From assembly GCA_017554105.1 (NCBI GenBank), contig JAFZIY010000026.1, forward strand, positions 1 to 64,000: 64,000 nt of DNA, in the 5' to 3' direction. The DNA comes from Prevotella sp. (GTDB lineage Bacteria > Bacteroidota > Bacteroidia > Bacteroidales > Bacteroidaceae). Positions within the stretch are counted from its first letter, which is position 1; each line of letters starts with the position of its first letter. Below the pieces are notes generated by a model, which searched no databases, was not told where the DNA came from, and saw only the letters and a list, made by a program, of their open reading frames with translations. This document shows, piece after piece, positions 16,361-25,960 of the stretch. The position numbers and the translations under genes were made by a program.

Positions 16361-17119
16361 TTATTTCCAAGCGTCGATAATACCCTTGAAGTCAGCAGCC
16401 TTCAGTGAAGCACCACCGATGAGTCCGCCGTCGATGTCGGGCTTAGCGAACAGTTCAGGAGCATTGCTTGCCTTGCAAGAACCACCATAGAGGATAGTAG
16501 TATCGTCAGCAACAGCCTCGCCATACTTCTCTGCTATGATAGAACGGATGTATGCATGAATTTCCTCTGCCTGGTCAGAAGTAGCAGTCTTACCTGTACC
16601 GATGGCCCAGATTGGCTCGTAAGCGATGACAATCTTGCGGAAGTCTTCCTCAGAGAGATTGAACACCGAACCCTCAAGTTCAGCCTTTACAACCTCGTTC
16701 TGCTTGTTTGCCTCACGCTCCTCAAGACTCTCGCCGATGCAGAAGATAACCTTCAGGTCGTTCTTCAGTGCGAGCAGCACCTTCTCCTTGAGAATCTCCG
16801 GAGTCTCGTTATAGTAACCGCGACGCTCAGAGTGGCCGAGTATTACATACTGTGCGCCTGTGCTCTTTACCATCTCTGCGCTTACCTCTCCAGTGTATGC
16901 GCCCTTCTCTTTGTCGGCACAATTCTCTGCGCCCAATGCCAGAACGTCCTGGTTGATTACCTGTGCCACGGAAGCGAGGTGAATGAAAGGAGTACAGATT
17001 ACAACATCACAGTTTGCTTTCTCTGCTGTAAGTGCATCGTTAAGCTCCTTTGCCAGAGCCACGCCTTCTTGCAGGTTGAGGTTCATTTTCCAGTTTCCTG
17101 CTACGATTTTCTTTCTCAT
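16361..17119 (-). CDS. tpiA: triosephosphate isomerase
   Basis: A 252-residue glycolytic enzyme interconverting dihydroxyacetone phosphate and glyceraldehyde 3-phosphate. The start [13 protein letters not shown] contains K11 of the active site; the catalytic His is in ILGHSERR and the catalytic Glu in [11 protein letters not shown]; the phosphate-binding ILYGGS and GGLIGGASL are intact. ATG at 17119 gives the normal family length. The frame continues upstream without a stop into the DoxX-like gene, so a fused product is possible (see that entry). Confidence 0.97.
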   Translation of the reverse strand: MRKKIVAGNWKMNLNLQEGVALAKELNDALTAEKANCDVVICTPFIHLASVAQVINQDVLALGAENCADKEKGAYTGEVSAEMVKSTGAQYVILGHSERRGYYNETPEILKEKVLLALKNDLKVIFCIGESLEEREANKQNEVVKAELEGSVFNLSEEDFRKIVIAYEPIWAIGTGKTATSDQAEEIHAYIRSIIAEKYGEAVADDTTILYGGSCKASNAPELFAKPDIDGGLIGGASLKAADFKGIIDAWK

Positions 17120-18436
17120 TGTTTTCTTTCTATTTAAGAGTTTATATAACTTATTTGACTTTTTCTTTCTCCTTACCCAGTGAGTCCATGCCCACAGGCG
17201 GTCGGCTAGTGTGAGGAACAACAGCGGCAGGACAAACCACATCACTACCTTCAACAGTTTTGTTGCTGTCTGAACGGAGTCTTTCCCCTTGTTTTCCGCC
17301 AGAACCTTCTTGAAGTCCTCAGATATTGGGTCGGGCAAGTCATTATGACTCCACTTCCCTATCACTCGTCCTTCCTTCAGCAGCATAAGACCGGGATTGC
17401 TCCTTATCATGGTCTTCAGCGTCGTTCCATCGGTGATGCAGAAGTCATATTCCGCTCCTGTCATCTCTCTCCATCGGTCGATGGCTTTGTCACTGCTTGC
17501 CGTCAGTCCTATGAAGCGCATGCCATTATCGTCGGCATACTCGTGAATCCTGTCAATATCTCCGAAGTTAGAGTCGTCGGCCTTCTCCAGTTGCGGTGCC
17601 ACGAGCAGGAAGGTGTATCCTTTGTCCGCAAGCACCTCTTCAGTGATGTCCTCTCCCTCGTCCGTTGTTATGGAGAAGTCGTGAATAGGAGGCACATAGC
17701 CGTCGCTTGTCTGTACTGTCTTGCTGTCGATGAATGTCCATGTGGAGTCGGGATAGTTCTCAAGAGTGAACTCTTTCTTCTCCCCGTCTTTCTCCATGAT
17801 GAACGTCGTCTCGAACTCAGGACCCTTCACTCCAGGGGGCATCTCCATGCCTTTCTTGATGTCTGCACCCACATGGTATGGGCGGAAGTCGAACAGCGGC
17901 AGGTGATAGAGGCAGTAAGCGCTAACAAGCACTATGAACAACACCGTGTAGTTCACCACTATCCACTGGTTTGAGCGGCTTATAAACCTCACCATGTCAA
18001 GTGGTCGCCATGCCAATACCACAGCGCATGCCAGAAGAATCACGTTCTTCAGCAGCGTCTGCCCGTTGCTCAGATGTATCGCATCGCCGAAACACCCACA
18101 GTCTTTCACAGGGTCGGCAATCCACAACCATAGCGTTATGAGCGTCATGACAGCCATGAACACCACGGTTATTCGCGTCACCACCCTGCGGTGTATGGCG
18201 AAGAGGAGGAACACTCCGAGACAGAACTCCAATGCTGACAGTGCCACCGAAAGTCCCAAGGTGACCCAGGTGTTTGCCATACTCAGCAGTCCTGCAGCCT
18301 CGGCATAATCCTCTATCTTATATTGTGTGCCCAGCGGGTCGATGGCCTTGACGAACCCTGAGAAGATGAACGTCACGGCAACCGTTAGCCGGCATATATT
18401 CACAAGCAATCGCTGAGTACCAGACACAGTCATCAT
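16361..18436 (-). CDS. DoxX/MauE-like membrane protein, open in frame into tpiA
   Basis: The frame encodes 691 residues: about 439 of membrane/periplasmic protein, then all of TpiA. The first part has four TM helices in residues 10-150 with a DCGCFGD motif typical of DoxX/MauE-type proteins, another TM near 160, a periplasmic thioredoxin-like region (about 200-385) and a last TM near 395-415, followed by RRKKKS. In related Bacteroidales this protein and TpiA are separate neighbours. Here no stop precedes the tpiA ATG. One extra A in the GAAAAAG tract near 17160 would shift to a stop (VK then TAA), so either a real fusion, a frameshift or a sequencing error is possible. Its 5' end overlaps DUF1599 by 4 nt. 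Confidence 0.75.
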   Translation of the reverse strand: MMTVSGTQRLLVNICRLTVAVTFIFSGFVKAIDPLGTQYKIEDYAEAAGLLSMANTWVTLGLSVALSALEFCLGVFLLFAIHRRVVTRITVVFMAVMTLITLWLWIADPVKDCGCFGDAIHLSNGQTLLKNVILLACAVVLAWRPLDMVRFISRSNQWIVVNYTVLFIVLVSAYCLYHLPLFDFRPYHVGADIKKGMEMPPGVKGPEFETTFIMEKDGEKKEFTLENYPDSTWTFIDSKTVQTSDGYVPPIHDFSITTDEGEDITEEVLADKGYTFLLVAPQLEKADDSNFGDIDRIHEYADDNGMRFIGLTASSDKAIDRWREMTGAEYDFCITDGTTLKTMIRSNPGLMLLKEGRVIGKWSHNDLPDPISEDFKKVLAENKGKDSVQTATKLLKVVMWFVLPLLFLTLADRLWAWTHWVRRKKKSNKLYKLLNRKKTMRKKIVAGNWKMNLNLQEGVALAKELNDALTAEKANCDVVICTPFIHLASVAQVINQDVLALGAENCADKEKGAYTGEVSAEMVKSTGAQYVILGHSERRGYYNETPEILKEKVLLALKNDLKVIFCIGESLEEREANKQNEVVKAELEGSVFNLSEEDFRKIVIAYEPIWAIGTGKTATSDQAEEIHAYIRSIIAEKYGEAVADDTTILYGGSCKASNAPELFAKPDIDGGLIGGASLKAADFKGIIDAWK

Positions 18437-18981
18437 TCACTCAACTTTATAACCCCGAACACGGCATAGTTGATGATGTCCATATAGTTGGCATCGATGC
18501 CCTCGCTCACGAGGGTGTTGCCGGCAAGGTCTTCAATCTCCTTTATGCGCTGCAGTTTTGTCAGAATGAAATCGGTGTAACTGCTCACGCGCATCGAGCG
18601 CCATGCCTCGTCGTAGTCGTGGTTTTTGCGCAACATCAACTGCAATGCCTCGTCGGCGTGACTGTCATAGAGCGCCATCGCATCCTCTGGCGACAGGTCA
18701 ACACTGTCAACGTAGCCACGTTCCAACTGTATCAACCCCACGATGCCATAGTTGATAAGCGCGATGAACTCAGGCCTTATGCCCTCGCCCACCAGCGACT
18801 CCTGCTTTATCTCAAGCGAGCGGATGCGTTTCGCCTTTATAAACAACTGGTCGGTAAGCGACGACGGGCGCAGAATACGCCACGATGCACCGTAGTCGTG
18901 AAGTTTTTTCCAGAACAGATCGCGGCACTCTTTCATCACCGCTCTAAACTGTTCTTCCGTGTTGCTTGGCTTGTTACACAT
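18433..18981 (-). CDS. DUF1599 family protein
   Basis: A 182-residue cytoplasmic protein built from two similar halves, each with the pattern KKxxDYG/D-W-R-R-S-x-T-D and ending in a helix with I-NYG/AxxG ([16 protein letters not shown]... and [14 protein letters not shown]...). DUF1599 proteins are predicted all-alpha nucleotide pyrophosphohydrolase-like proteins of unknown role. The stop overlaps the start of the DoxX-like gene by four bases, so it leads this operon. Its promoter is probably the -7 box on the minus strand at 19004-19011. Confidence 0.85.
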   Translation of the reverse strand: MCNKPSNTEEQFRAVMKECRDLFWKKLHDYGASWRILRPSSLTDQLFIKAKRIRSLEIKQESLVGEGIRPEFIALINYGIVGLIQLERGYVDSVDLSPEDAMALYDSHADEALQLMLRKNHDYDEAWRSMRVSSYTDFILTKLQRIKEIEDLAGNTLVSEGIDANYMDIINYAVFGVIKLSE

Positions 18982-19003
18982 TATACTATTCTGAATTTGG
19001 GTG

Positions 19004-19011
19004 CAAAATTA
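19004..19011 (-). promoter_or_regulatory. -7 element for the DUF1599-folE operon
   Basis: TAATTTTG on the minus strand, 22 nt before the DUF1599 ATG. A -33 box is not obvious. Confidence 0.5.
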
Positions 19012-19094
19012 ATGTATTTTTCCGATATAGCGAAGAGTTTCACTATAAAAAAAACATATAGGCACTCCGCTTTAGGCGATAACTGACGCGTTGT

Positions 19095-19550
19095 TCATTC
19101 TTTCTGCTTCTGCCTTATCAGTTTCACTTTGGCACATTCCGTGTCGAACCTTGCCTGCAACGAGTCGCATTTCAGCCTCAGCATATTGACTCTCATCAGT
19201 TCCTCCTCGGTGGCAGTTCCCTCTGAATGATGCACCTCGGCAATCTTCTTCTGTGAGTTGTATTCGGCTTTCAGTTCCTGCAACTCAGCATCCAGGTGTT
19301 CCACATTCTCCTGCGCCTGCTTCAGGCACACGTCCTGATAAAGCGTCAGGGCACGTCGGCGCACCTCCACCGCATTGGGATAGACACTCCGCAGCGAGTC
19401 GATACTTCTGAGAGCCTCGTCATACTGCCCTGCCTCATACTCCTGTGTCGCCTTCTTCAGCAGTCCCATCGCCTTCTCCTGAGCATCCGTCTGCTTGCAC
19501 GATGACAACACTGCCACAGCCATTATCACAAGAAAAAACAGTTTCTTCAT
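19095..19550 (-). CDS. coiled-coil lipoprotein, hypothetical
   Basis: A 151-residue lipoprotein. MKKLFFLVIMAVAVLSSC is a clear lipobox signal with Cys at 18. Residues about 25-65 resemble one TPR-like helical pair (YEAGQYDEALRSIDSLRSVYP) and 70-145 form a charged coiled coil. It may assist an envelope complex, but no family is recognised. It is divergent from the CCA-adding enzyme gene; a minus-strand TAACTTTG at 19589-19596 is its probable -7 box. The 113 nt to DUF1599 carries that gene's own promoter, so this is likely a separate transcript. Confidence 0.7.
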   Translation of the reverse strand: MKKLFFLVIMAVAVLSSCKQTDAQEKAMGLLKKATQEYEAGQYDEALRSIDSLRSVYPNAVEVRRRALTLYQDVCLKQAQENVEHLDAELQELKAEYNSQKKIAEVHHSEGTATEEELMRVNMLRLKCDSLQARFDTECAKVKLIRQKQKE

Positions 19551-19588
19551 ATTCTTTTCCTAACTTATGTTTCTTTGAAATAACGACG

Positions 19589-19596
19589 CAAAGTTA
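19589..19596 (-). promoter_or_regulatory. -7 element for coiled-coil lipoprotein
   Basis: TAACTTTG on the minus strand, 38 nt before the ATG, with a weak TTG about 16 nt upstream. Confidence 0.5.
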
Positions 19597-19714
19597 TACA
19601 ATTATTCTGATACAAGCAAGAGGAAAGGGAGTTTTTAAACATATATCGATGACCAAAAAAGTCCGTCTGCCAAACAAAAGGTGTGGTTTCCTTTCATATT
19701 CCGCCCTTTTTGTG

Positions 19715-19722
19715 TAACTTTG
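19715..19722 (+). promoter_or_regulatory. -7 element for CCA-adding enzyme gene
   Basis: TAACTTTG followed by C, 20 nt before the ATG at 19743. TTTC at about 19692 is a poor -33 candidate at roughly the right distance. Confidence 0.6.
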
Positions 19723-19742
19723 CATGCAAATTGCGACAATAT

Positions 19743-21200
19743 ATGAAAATGTATAGTGACGCCGAATTGGCGCAGTTACTCGATAAAGACATATTCCATA
19801 GGATTTCAGAGGTGGCCGACTCTCTCGGAGTGGAATGCTACGTCGTGGGCGGCTACGTGCGTGACATCTTCCTCGAACGCCCGTCCAAAGACATCGACGT
19901 GGTGGTCGTGGGAAGCGGTATTGCCGTGGCCACCGAACTGAAGAAGAGTCTGGGCAGGCGCGCCCACCTCTCCGTCTTCCATAACTTCGGGACTGCTCAG
20001 GTTAAGATAATGGACAGGAGCACCCAACTGGAAGTGGAATTTGTAGGAGCACGAAGGGAGAGTTACAACCGCAACTCACGAAAGCCTATCGTGGAGGACG
20101 GCACACTCGAGGACGACCAGAACCGCCGCGACTTCACCATCAACGCCATGGCGATATGTCTCAACAAAGAACGTTTCGGTGAACTTGTCGATCCATTCGA
20201 CGGTATCTACGACATGGAGGACGGCATCATACGCACTCCTCTCGACCCAGACATCACATTCTCTGACGACCCGCTGCGCATGCTACGCTGCGTGAGGTTC
20301 TCGTCACAACTGAAATTCAACATCGAGGAAGGTACCTTCGACGCCCTGCAGAGAAACGCACACCGTCTGAAGATTATCAGTGGCGAGCGCATTCAGGACG
20401 AACTGAACAAGATACTGATGACCGACAAGCCGAGTCGCGGAATCTATGAACTCTACCGCTCAGGACTGCTCCAGATGATACTACCCGAACTGTGTATTCT
20501 TGACATCGTGGAGACACGCAACGGACGGGCTCACAAGAACAACTTCTACCACACGCTGGAAGTGCTCGACAACGTCTCGGCTGCCGAGGGAGGAGACAAC
20601 CTATGGCTACGCTGGGCTGCCCTGCTTCACGACATCGGAAAGCCTAAGTCGAAGCGGTGGGACAACACCCAGGGATGGACCTTCCATAACCATAACTACA
20701 TTGGCGCCAAGATGGTTCCACAGTTGTTCAGACGACTGAAACTGCCACTCGATGCCAAGATGAAATACGTGGAGAAACTCGTTGACCTTCACATGCGCCC
20801 TATCGTCATTGCCGACGAGGAGGTTACCGACAGTGCCGTGCGACGACTCCTCAACGACGCCGGTGACGACATCGACGACCTGATGACACTGTGCGAGGCC
20901 GACATCACCTCCAAGAACGAGGTGCGCAAGGCCCGTTTCCGCGATAACTTCCGCATGGTACGCGAAAAACTTGCTGAACTGAAGGAAAAAGACTACAAAC
21001 GACTGCTGCAACCGGTTATCGACGGCAACGAGATAATGCAGATGTTCGGTCTCGAGCCATCACGCGAGGTAGGTGCACTGAAGCAATGCTTGAAAGACGC
21101 AGTGCTCGACAACCGTGTGGCCAACGAGCGCGAGCCACTGATGGAACTGCTCATCGAGAAGGCAAAAAGCATGGGACTCGACACTGTTAATTCTATTTAA
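19743..21200 (+). CDS. CCA tRNA nucleotidyltransferase with HD domain
   Basis: A 485-residue enzyme that adds or repairs the 3' CCA of tRNAs. The nucleotidyltransferase head has the GGYVRD motif (VVGGYVRDIFLERPSKDIDVVV) with the metal-binding DxD, then RRDFTINAMA and DPLRMLRCVRFSSQL. A C-terminal HD phosphohydrolase-like domain (LLHDIGKPKS) follows from about 270. The start at 19743 (MKMYSDAEL) is chosen because the upstream 20 codons run through the promoter. tRNA-Lys in this window lacks an encoded CCA, consistent with need for this enzyme. Downstream is the separate efflux promoter. Confidence 0.95.
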   Translation: MKMYSDAELAQLLDKDIFHRISEVADSLGVECYVVGGYVRDIFLERPSKDIDVVVVGSGIAVATELKKSLGRRAHLSVFHNFGTAQVKIMDRSTQLEVEFVGARRESYNRNSRKPIVEDGTLEDDQNRRDFTINAMAICLNKERFGELVDPFDGIYDMEDGIIRTPLDPDITFSDDPLRMLRCVRFSSQLKFNIEEGTFDALQRNAHRLKIISGERIQDELNKILMTDKPSRGIYELYRSGLLQMILPELCILDIVETRNGRAHKNNFYHTLEVLDNVSAAEGGDNLWLRWAALLHDIGKPKSKRWDNTQGWTFHNHNYIGAKMVPQLFRRLKLPLDAKMKYVEKLVDLHMRPIVIADEEVTDSAVRRLLNDAGDDIDDLMTLCEADITSKNEVRKARFRDNFRMVREKLAELKEKDYKRLLQPVIDGNEIMQMFGLEPSREVGALKQCLKDAVLDNRVANEREPLMELLIEKAKSMGLDTVNSI

Positions 21201-21217
21201 TAAATCGGTCCCGAACA

Positions 21218-21247
21218 TTGCAGATAGCAATATTATTCATATCTTTG
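21218..21247 (+). promoter_or_regulatory. promoter of RND efflux operon
   Basis: TTG at 21218-21220, a 19-nt spacer and TATCTTTG at 21240-21247 match the Bacteroidota consensus. The 5' leader to the ATG at 21341 is about 90 nt, long enough for regulation. Confidence 0.75.
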
Positions 21248-21340
21248 CATTTCGAAAACTTAACAACAAGCAAAAAGTTTTCGGATAATGATTGTTATTA
21301 GGAACAGAAAGGAAAAAGATAATTTAAAATAAAAATAGGC

Positions 21341-22525
21341 ATGAAGAAAAAGAAATTCTTACTATTCGCTGCTGTCACCGCCATGTTAGTTTCATGTGGC
21401 GGCGGAAATAGTGGCATGAACTTCGGCGACAACGAGTATCCCGTCGAGACAGTTCAAAACCAAAGTACTACGATGCAGACTTCCTATCCTGCCTCACTGA
21501 AAGGAATCCAGGATGTGGAGATACGTCCAAAGGTCGCAGGCTTCATTACAAAGGTTTATGTGAAGGAAGGTCAGAACGTTGGCGCAGGACAACTGCTCTT
21601 CGTCATCGACAATGCCACATATCAGGCTGCCGTGCGTCAGGCTCAGGCTTCGGTAAACACAGCCACGGCGCAATGCAACACACAGAAACTTGCATACGAG
21701 AACAGTCAGAAACTCCATGAGAACAAAGTGATTGGAGACTTCGAACTGCAGAGTGCCAAGAACAGTTATGAAAGCGCTTTGGCACAACTTGCACAGGCAC
21801 GCGCTTCACTTGCATCTGCAAGGGAGACTCTGAGTTTCTGCTATGTGAAGAGTCCTACTGCCGGAGTGATTGGCAATCTGCCATACAAGGAGGGAGCAAT
21901 GGTAAGTTCCTCAAGTTCACCCGCACTGACGACGGTGTCTAACATCAGTACCATCGAGGCCTATTTCTCAATGACTGAGAGAGACGTTCTTAACATGACG
22001 AAGAACGCAGGCAGCATACAGGCAGCGATAGAGAGTTACCCTGACCTCAGGCTCCAGCTTGCCGATGGTACCACATACGTGGAAACAGGCCGTCTGGCAA
22101 AGGCAAGTGGTGTGGTTGACCCTGCCACGGGCAGTATCCAGATGATAGCACGTTTCCCCAACCCACAGCGTTTGCTGAAGTCGGGAAGTTCTGGTTCTAT
22201 CATCGTTCCACGTTCTGAGAGCAGCGCAATCATAATCCCACAGAGCGTGACAGTAGAGGTTCAGGACAAGAAATTTGTGTATCTCGTTGGTAAAGACAAC
22301 AAGGTTAAGTACACCGAAATCACCGTTGACCCACAGAACGACGGCAAGAACTTCATCGTTACAAGTGGCTTGAAAGTCGGCGACAAGTATGTTACAAACG
22401 GTGTAACGAAGTTGAGTGACGGTATGGAGATTGTCCCAATATCACAAGAACGCTACAAACAGAAGATTAGCGAACAGGCGAAGTCGATGTCGGCTGGTGA
22501 CATCGTAAATGGGATGAAGAAGTAG
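21341..22525 (+). CDS. RND efflux periplasmic adaptor (membrane fusion protein)
   Basis: A 394-residue lipoprotein: MKKKKFLLFAAVTAMLVSC carries a lipobox with Cys at 19. Lipoyl/barrel-sandwich halves surround an alpha-helical hairpin (about 90-170; QASVNTATAQCNTQKLAYENSQKL). The sequence VEIRPKVAGFITKVYVKEGQNVGAGQLLF and the later SPTAGVIGNLPYKEG are typical of AcrA/MexA. It should bridge the inner-membrane pump and the TolC-like channel encoded downstream. It starts the operon adaptor, pump, channel, LpxA-like gene. The 95-nt spacer to the pump gene is filled by a simple repeat. Confidence 0.95.
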   Translation: MKKKKFLLFAAVTAMLVSCGGGNSGMNFGDNEYPVETVQNQSTTMQTSYPASLKGIQDVEIRPKVAGFITKVYVKEGQNVGAGQLLFVIDNATYQAAVRQAQASVNTATAQCNTQKLAYENSQKLHENKVIGDFELQSAKNSYESALAQLAQARASLASARETLSFCYVKSPTAGVIGNLPYKEGAMVSSSSSPALTTVSNISTIEAYFSMTERDVLNMTKNAGSIQAAIESYPDLRLQLADGTTYVETGRLAKASGVVDPATGSIQMIARFPNPQRLLKSGSSGSIIVPRSESSAIIIPQSVTVEVQDKKFVYLVGKDNKVKYTEITVDPQNDGKNFIVTSGLKVGDKYVTNGVTKLSDGMEIVPISQERYKQKISEQAKSMSAGDIVNGMKK

Positions 22526-22620
22526 TTTAATTTCACAATTTGACCATTTCACAAATTTGATTACTGCATAGCCAGTGTAATTGTGAAATTGTAAATTGTC
22601 AAATCGTAAAATAAGCATAT
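22526..22620. repeat. TTTCACAATTTGA-type repeat hairpin in operon spacer
   Basis: The left half (about 22530-22563) has repeats of TTTCACAATTTGA and the right half (about 22577-22612) has the reverse complement type TTGTGAAATTGTAAATTGTC. The two can form a long imperfect stem. It occupies the whole gap between adaptor and pump genes. Confidence 0.75.
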
Positions 22621-25600
22621 ATGACTTTTACACACTTTATAAAACGTCCGGTACTATCGACGGTGATCTCAATAGTCATCGTTCTGTTAGGTGCCATCGG
22701 ACTGGTGTCGCTACCTATAGAGCAATACCCAAATATCGCACCGCCAAACATCGTGGTCATAACCAGTTATCCTGGTGCTGACGCCGAGACGGTGAAGAAC
22801 GCGGTCATCACACCGCTGGAAGAGAGTATCAACGGTGTGGAGGGCATGGACTATATCAGTTCTACTGCCTCGTCTGGTTCTGCAATGATTCAGGTGATGT
22901 TCAAACAGGGCATGAACCCCGACATGTGTGCGGTAAACGTACAAAACCGTGTCAGCCAGGCTACCGCACTGCTGCCTGCTGAGGTTAACCAGATTGGTGT
23001 ACGCGTCGTGAAGCGTCAGTCATCGCAGGTGATAATGTATTCACTTACCTCTGATGGCCGTTACGATGACGAGTTCCTTACCAACTATAATGCCATCAAC
23101 CTTGTGCCTGCCATGAAGCGTATCCAAGGTGTGGGTGACGCTTCAAGCTTCAGTTCGAAGACCTATGCCATGCGCATCTGGCTGAAGCCTGACGTGCTGA
23201 AAGAGCATAACCTGATGCCAAGTGACATCGCCGCGATGCTGGCAGAGCAGAACATCGAGGCAGCGCCAGGTAAATTCGGACAGCAGTCACCAGTGTCATA
23301 CGAATATGCCATGCGCTATACCGGCCGTTTCAGAAGTGCCGAGGAGTTTGGCAATATCATCATTAAGAGTGATGCCAACGGTCAGACACTGAAACTGAAG
23401 GACGTTGCCAAGATAGAACTTGGCGGCGAGGGTTATGACGTGTCGATGCACAACAACGGCATGCCTTCTATCATGACAATGGTGCAGCAGGTTGCCGGTT
23501 CAAACGCCAACGAGATTGCCAAGCAGGTAAAGGCCGAACTGGAGGAACAACAGAAACTGATGCCTCCGGGCATGAAGGTAAAGATAAACTACGATGTGAC
23601 AGAGTTCCTCTACGCCTCTATCGAGGAGGTGGTGTTCACACTGTTAATGACACTCGCACTGGTGTTCCTCGTGGTTTATATCTTCCTGCAGGACATGCGC
23701 TCAACGCTGATCCCGTTGATTGCCGTTCCAGTGTCACTCATCGGTACATTCTTCTTCCTCAACCTGATGGGATTCTCCATCAACCTTCTGGTACTCTCGG
23801 CCTTGCTCTTGGCCATTGCCATCGTGGTCGACGATGCCATCGTGGTCGTTGAGGCAGTGCACGCGAAACTCGACTTGGGCTATAAGTCATCGCTGACAGC
23901 CAGTATTGATGCCATGAACGAAATCTCTGGAGCCATCATCTCCATTACACTGGTGATGGCAGCCGTATTCGTTCCTGTGTCATTCATCGGTGGTACCAGC
24001 GGTACGTTCTATCGTGAGTTCGGTGTGACGATGGCTGTGTCAATCATTATCTCGGCATTGAACGCCTTGACCCTGTCACCTGCACTGTGTGCCATCTTCC
24101 TGAAGCCACACGACAAAGACGGCAAGGAGAGGAAGATGTCACGCGTGGATAGGTTCCACAAGTCATTCAACACCGCATTTGAGACCACAGTCGGCAAATA
24201 TAAGAAACGCTTGGAGAAACTGGTGCGCAAGCCATTGCTAATCATCGGTGCCGTAGTAATAGGTATCGCTGTGCTGGCTATCACTTTCTCGACAACCAAG
24301 ACCGGACTGGTGCCTGACGAGGATACAGGTACACTTTTCTGTACTATCTCCATGCCACCAGCCACATCAGAGGCACGCACCAAGGAAGTGGTGGCTTATG
24401 TTGACTCCATTCTGGCTGCCGATCCAGCCATCCAGAACCGTGAGCAGATACAAGGCTACAACTTCATTGCCGGTGCAGGTTCAGACCAAGCCACATTTAT
24501 TATTAAACTGAAACCATTCTCCGAGCGCCAGAAAGGATTCTGGTGGAAGGTCAGCGGACTGTGGCAAGGCGACGGTATCTACCGTTTCTTCCTCAACCCG
24601 TATGAATCGACAGGTGTCATAGCACAGATATTCCTGAAGACTGCGCATATTAAGGATGCTCAGATACTTGCATTCGCACCGCCTATGATTCCAGGATTCT
24701 CTGCAAGTTCCGGTGTGTCACTGGTTATGCAGGACCGCACCGGTGGTGACTTGAACAAGTTCTTCGGCATTGTAAATGAATATCTGGAGGCTCTGAACAA
24801 ACGTCCCGAGTTCCAGATGGCTATGACATCATATAACCCTAACTACCCGCAGTACATGGTAAACATCAATGTTGCCAAGTGTAAGCAGGCAGGCATCTCG
24901 CCGACGACCGTGCTTTCAACACTGCAGGGTTACTATGGTGGTCTTTACGCATCAAACTTCAACAGTTACGGTAAGCTGTACCGTGTGATGATTCAAGGTA
25001 CTCCGGAGTCACGCATGTCACCCGAGTCGCTCAACAACATCTACGTGCGCACCCCTGGCGGCATGTCACCCGTACAAGAATACTGTAGTCTGGAACGTGT
25101 ATATGGTCCTACGAACATCAACCGTTTCAACCTGTTCACGGCTATCAACGTGACAGCGACAGTGGCAAACGGATACTCCACCGGTGAAGCCCTGAAGGCT
25201 TGTCAGGAGGTTGGAGCCGAAGTGCTGCCCGCCGGCTACACATTCGACTATCAGGGTCTGACACGTGAGGAGGCGAAGGCAAGTAACTCGACAGCCATCA
25301 TCTTCCTGTTGTGCTTCGTCTTCATCTACCTTATCCTCTCTGCACAGTATGAGTCATACTTGCTGCCGCTTGCCGTATTGCTTTCCGTTCCATTCGGACT
25401 GGCAGGCTGTTTCCTGTTCACAATGGCGTTCGGACACGCCAACGACATCTACATGCAGATCTCACTCATCATGCTGATTGGTCTTCTGGCAAAGAATGCC
25501 ATCCTTATTGTACAGTTCGCCCTTGAGCGCCGTCAAACAGGTATGGCTATAACATGGTCGGCAGTGCTGGGTGCTGCAGCCCGTCTGCGTCCTATCTTGA

Positions 25601-25878
25601 TGACCTCTCTGGCTATGGTGGTCGGTCTGTTGCCAATGATGTTCGCATCAGGTGTAGGCAAGAACGGTAACCAGACACTGGGAGCGGCTGCCGTGGGCGG
25701 TATGCTTATCGGTACCATCCTACAGATTTTTGTGGTGCCTACATTGTTTGTCATCTTCCAGTCATTGCAGGAGAAGTTCAAGCCAATGCAGTTTGACGAT
25801 GACAATGCGAAGGTTGACACCGAACTGCTGCAATACAGCCGTCCGCTCGACATTCAGAATAAAGACTATGTAAAATAA
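22621..25878 (+). CDS. RND multidrug efflux pump, inner-membrane subunit (AcrB/MexB type)
   Basis: A 1085-residue HAE1-type transporter. The N-terminus FTHFIKRPVLSTVISIVIVLLGAIGLVSLPIEQYPNIAPP is characteristic. There are twelve TM helices in the usual 1 + 5 and 1 + 5 arrangement with two large periplasmic loops; the proton-relay Asp pair is seen in TM4 (AIAIVVDDAIVVVE). The duplicated C-terminal half includes GLLAKNAILIVQFA and the usual MTSLAMVVGLLPMM. It exports drugs, bile salts or solvents; the specificity is unknown. ATG 22621 directly follows the repeat. The stop is 82 nt before the channel gene. Confidence 0.97.
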   Translation: MTFTHFIKRPVLSTVISIVIVLLGAIGLVSLPIEQYPNIAPPNIVVITSYPGADAETVKNAVITPLEESINGVEGMDYISSTASSGSAMIQVMFKQGMNPDMCAVNVQNRVSQATALLPAEVNQIGVRVVKRQSSQVIMYSLTSDGRYDDEFLTNYNAINLVPAMKRIQGVGDASSFSSKTYAMRIWLKPDVLKEHNLMPSDIAAMLAEQNIEAAPGKFGQQSPVSYEYAMRYTGRFRSAEEFGNIIIKSDANGQTLKLKDVAKIELGGEGYDVSMHNNGMPSIMTMVQQVAGSNANEIAKQVKAELEEQQKLMPPGMKVKINYDVTEFLYASIEEVVFTLLMTLALVFLVVYIFLQDMRSTLIPLIAVPVSLIGTFFFLNLMGFSINLLVLSALLLAIAIVVDDAIVVVEAVHAKLDLGYKSSLTASIDAMNEISGAIISITLVMAAVFVPVSFIGGTSGTFYREFGVTMAVSIIISALNALTLSPALCAIFLKPHDKDGKERKMSRVDRFHKSFNTAFETTVGKYKKRLEKLVRKPLLIIGAVVIGIAVLAITFSTTKTGLVPDEDTGTLFCTISMPPATSEARTKEVVAYVDSILAADPAIQNREQIQGYNFIAGAGSDQATFIIKLKPFSERQKGFWWKVSGLWQGDGIYRFFLNPYESTGVIAQIFLKTAHIKDAQILAFAPPMIPGFSASSGVSLVMQDRTGGDLNKFFGIVNEYLEALNKRPEFQMAMTSYNPNYPQYMVNINVAKCKQAGISPTTVLSTLQGYYGGLYASNFNSYGKLYRVMIQGTPESRMSPESLNNIYVRTPGGMSPVQEYCSLERVYGPTNINRFNLFTAINVTATVANGYSTGEALKACQEVGAEVLPAGYTFDYQGLTREEAKASNSTAIIFLLCFVFIYLILSAQYESYLLPLAVLLSVPFGLAGCFLFTMAFGHANDIYMQISLIMLIGLLAKNAILIVQFALERRQTGMAITWSAVLGAAARLRPILMTSLAMVVGLLPMMFASGVGKNGNQTLGAAAVGGMLIGTILQIFVVPTLFVIFQSLQEKFKPMQFDDDNAKVDTELLQYSRPLDIQNKDYVK

Positions 25879-25884
25879 ATAGGT

Positions 25885-25960
25885 GATGGGTGTAAGGTGA
25901 TGAGTGTTGGCTAACAGTTCCAACCACCATCACCCAACACCCAACATCCAACACCCAATA
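25885..25960. repeat. GGTGATGGGTG / CACCCAACACC repeat hairpin
   Basis: AGGTGATGGGTG variants (25880-25910) are followed by CACCATCACCCAACACCCAACATCC-like strings, here only cited by their unit CACCCAACACC (25930-25958). The halves are complementary. The same family lies at 16275-16355. It fills the pump-channel spacer. Confidence 0.75.
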
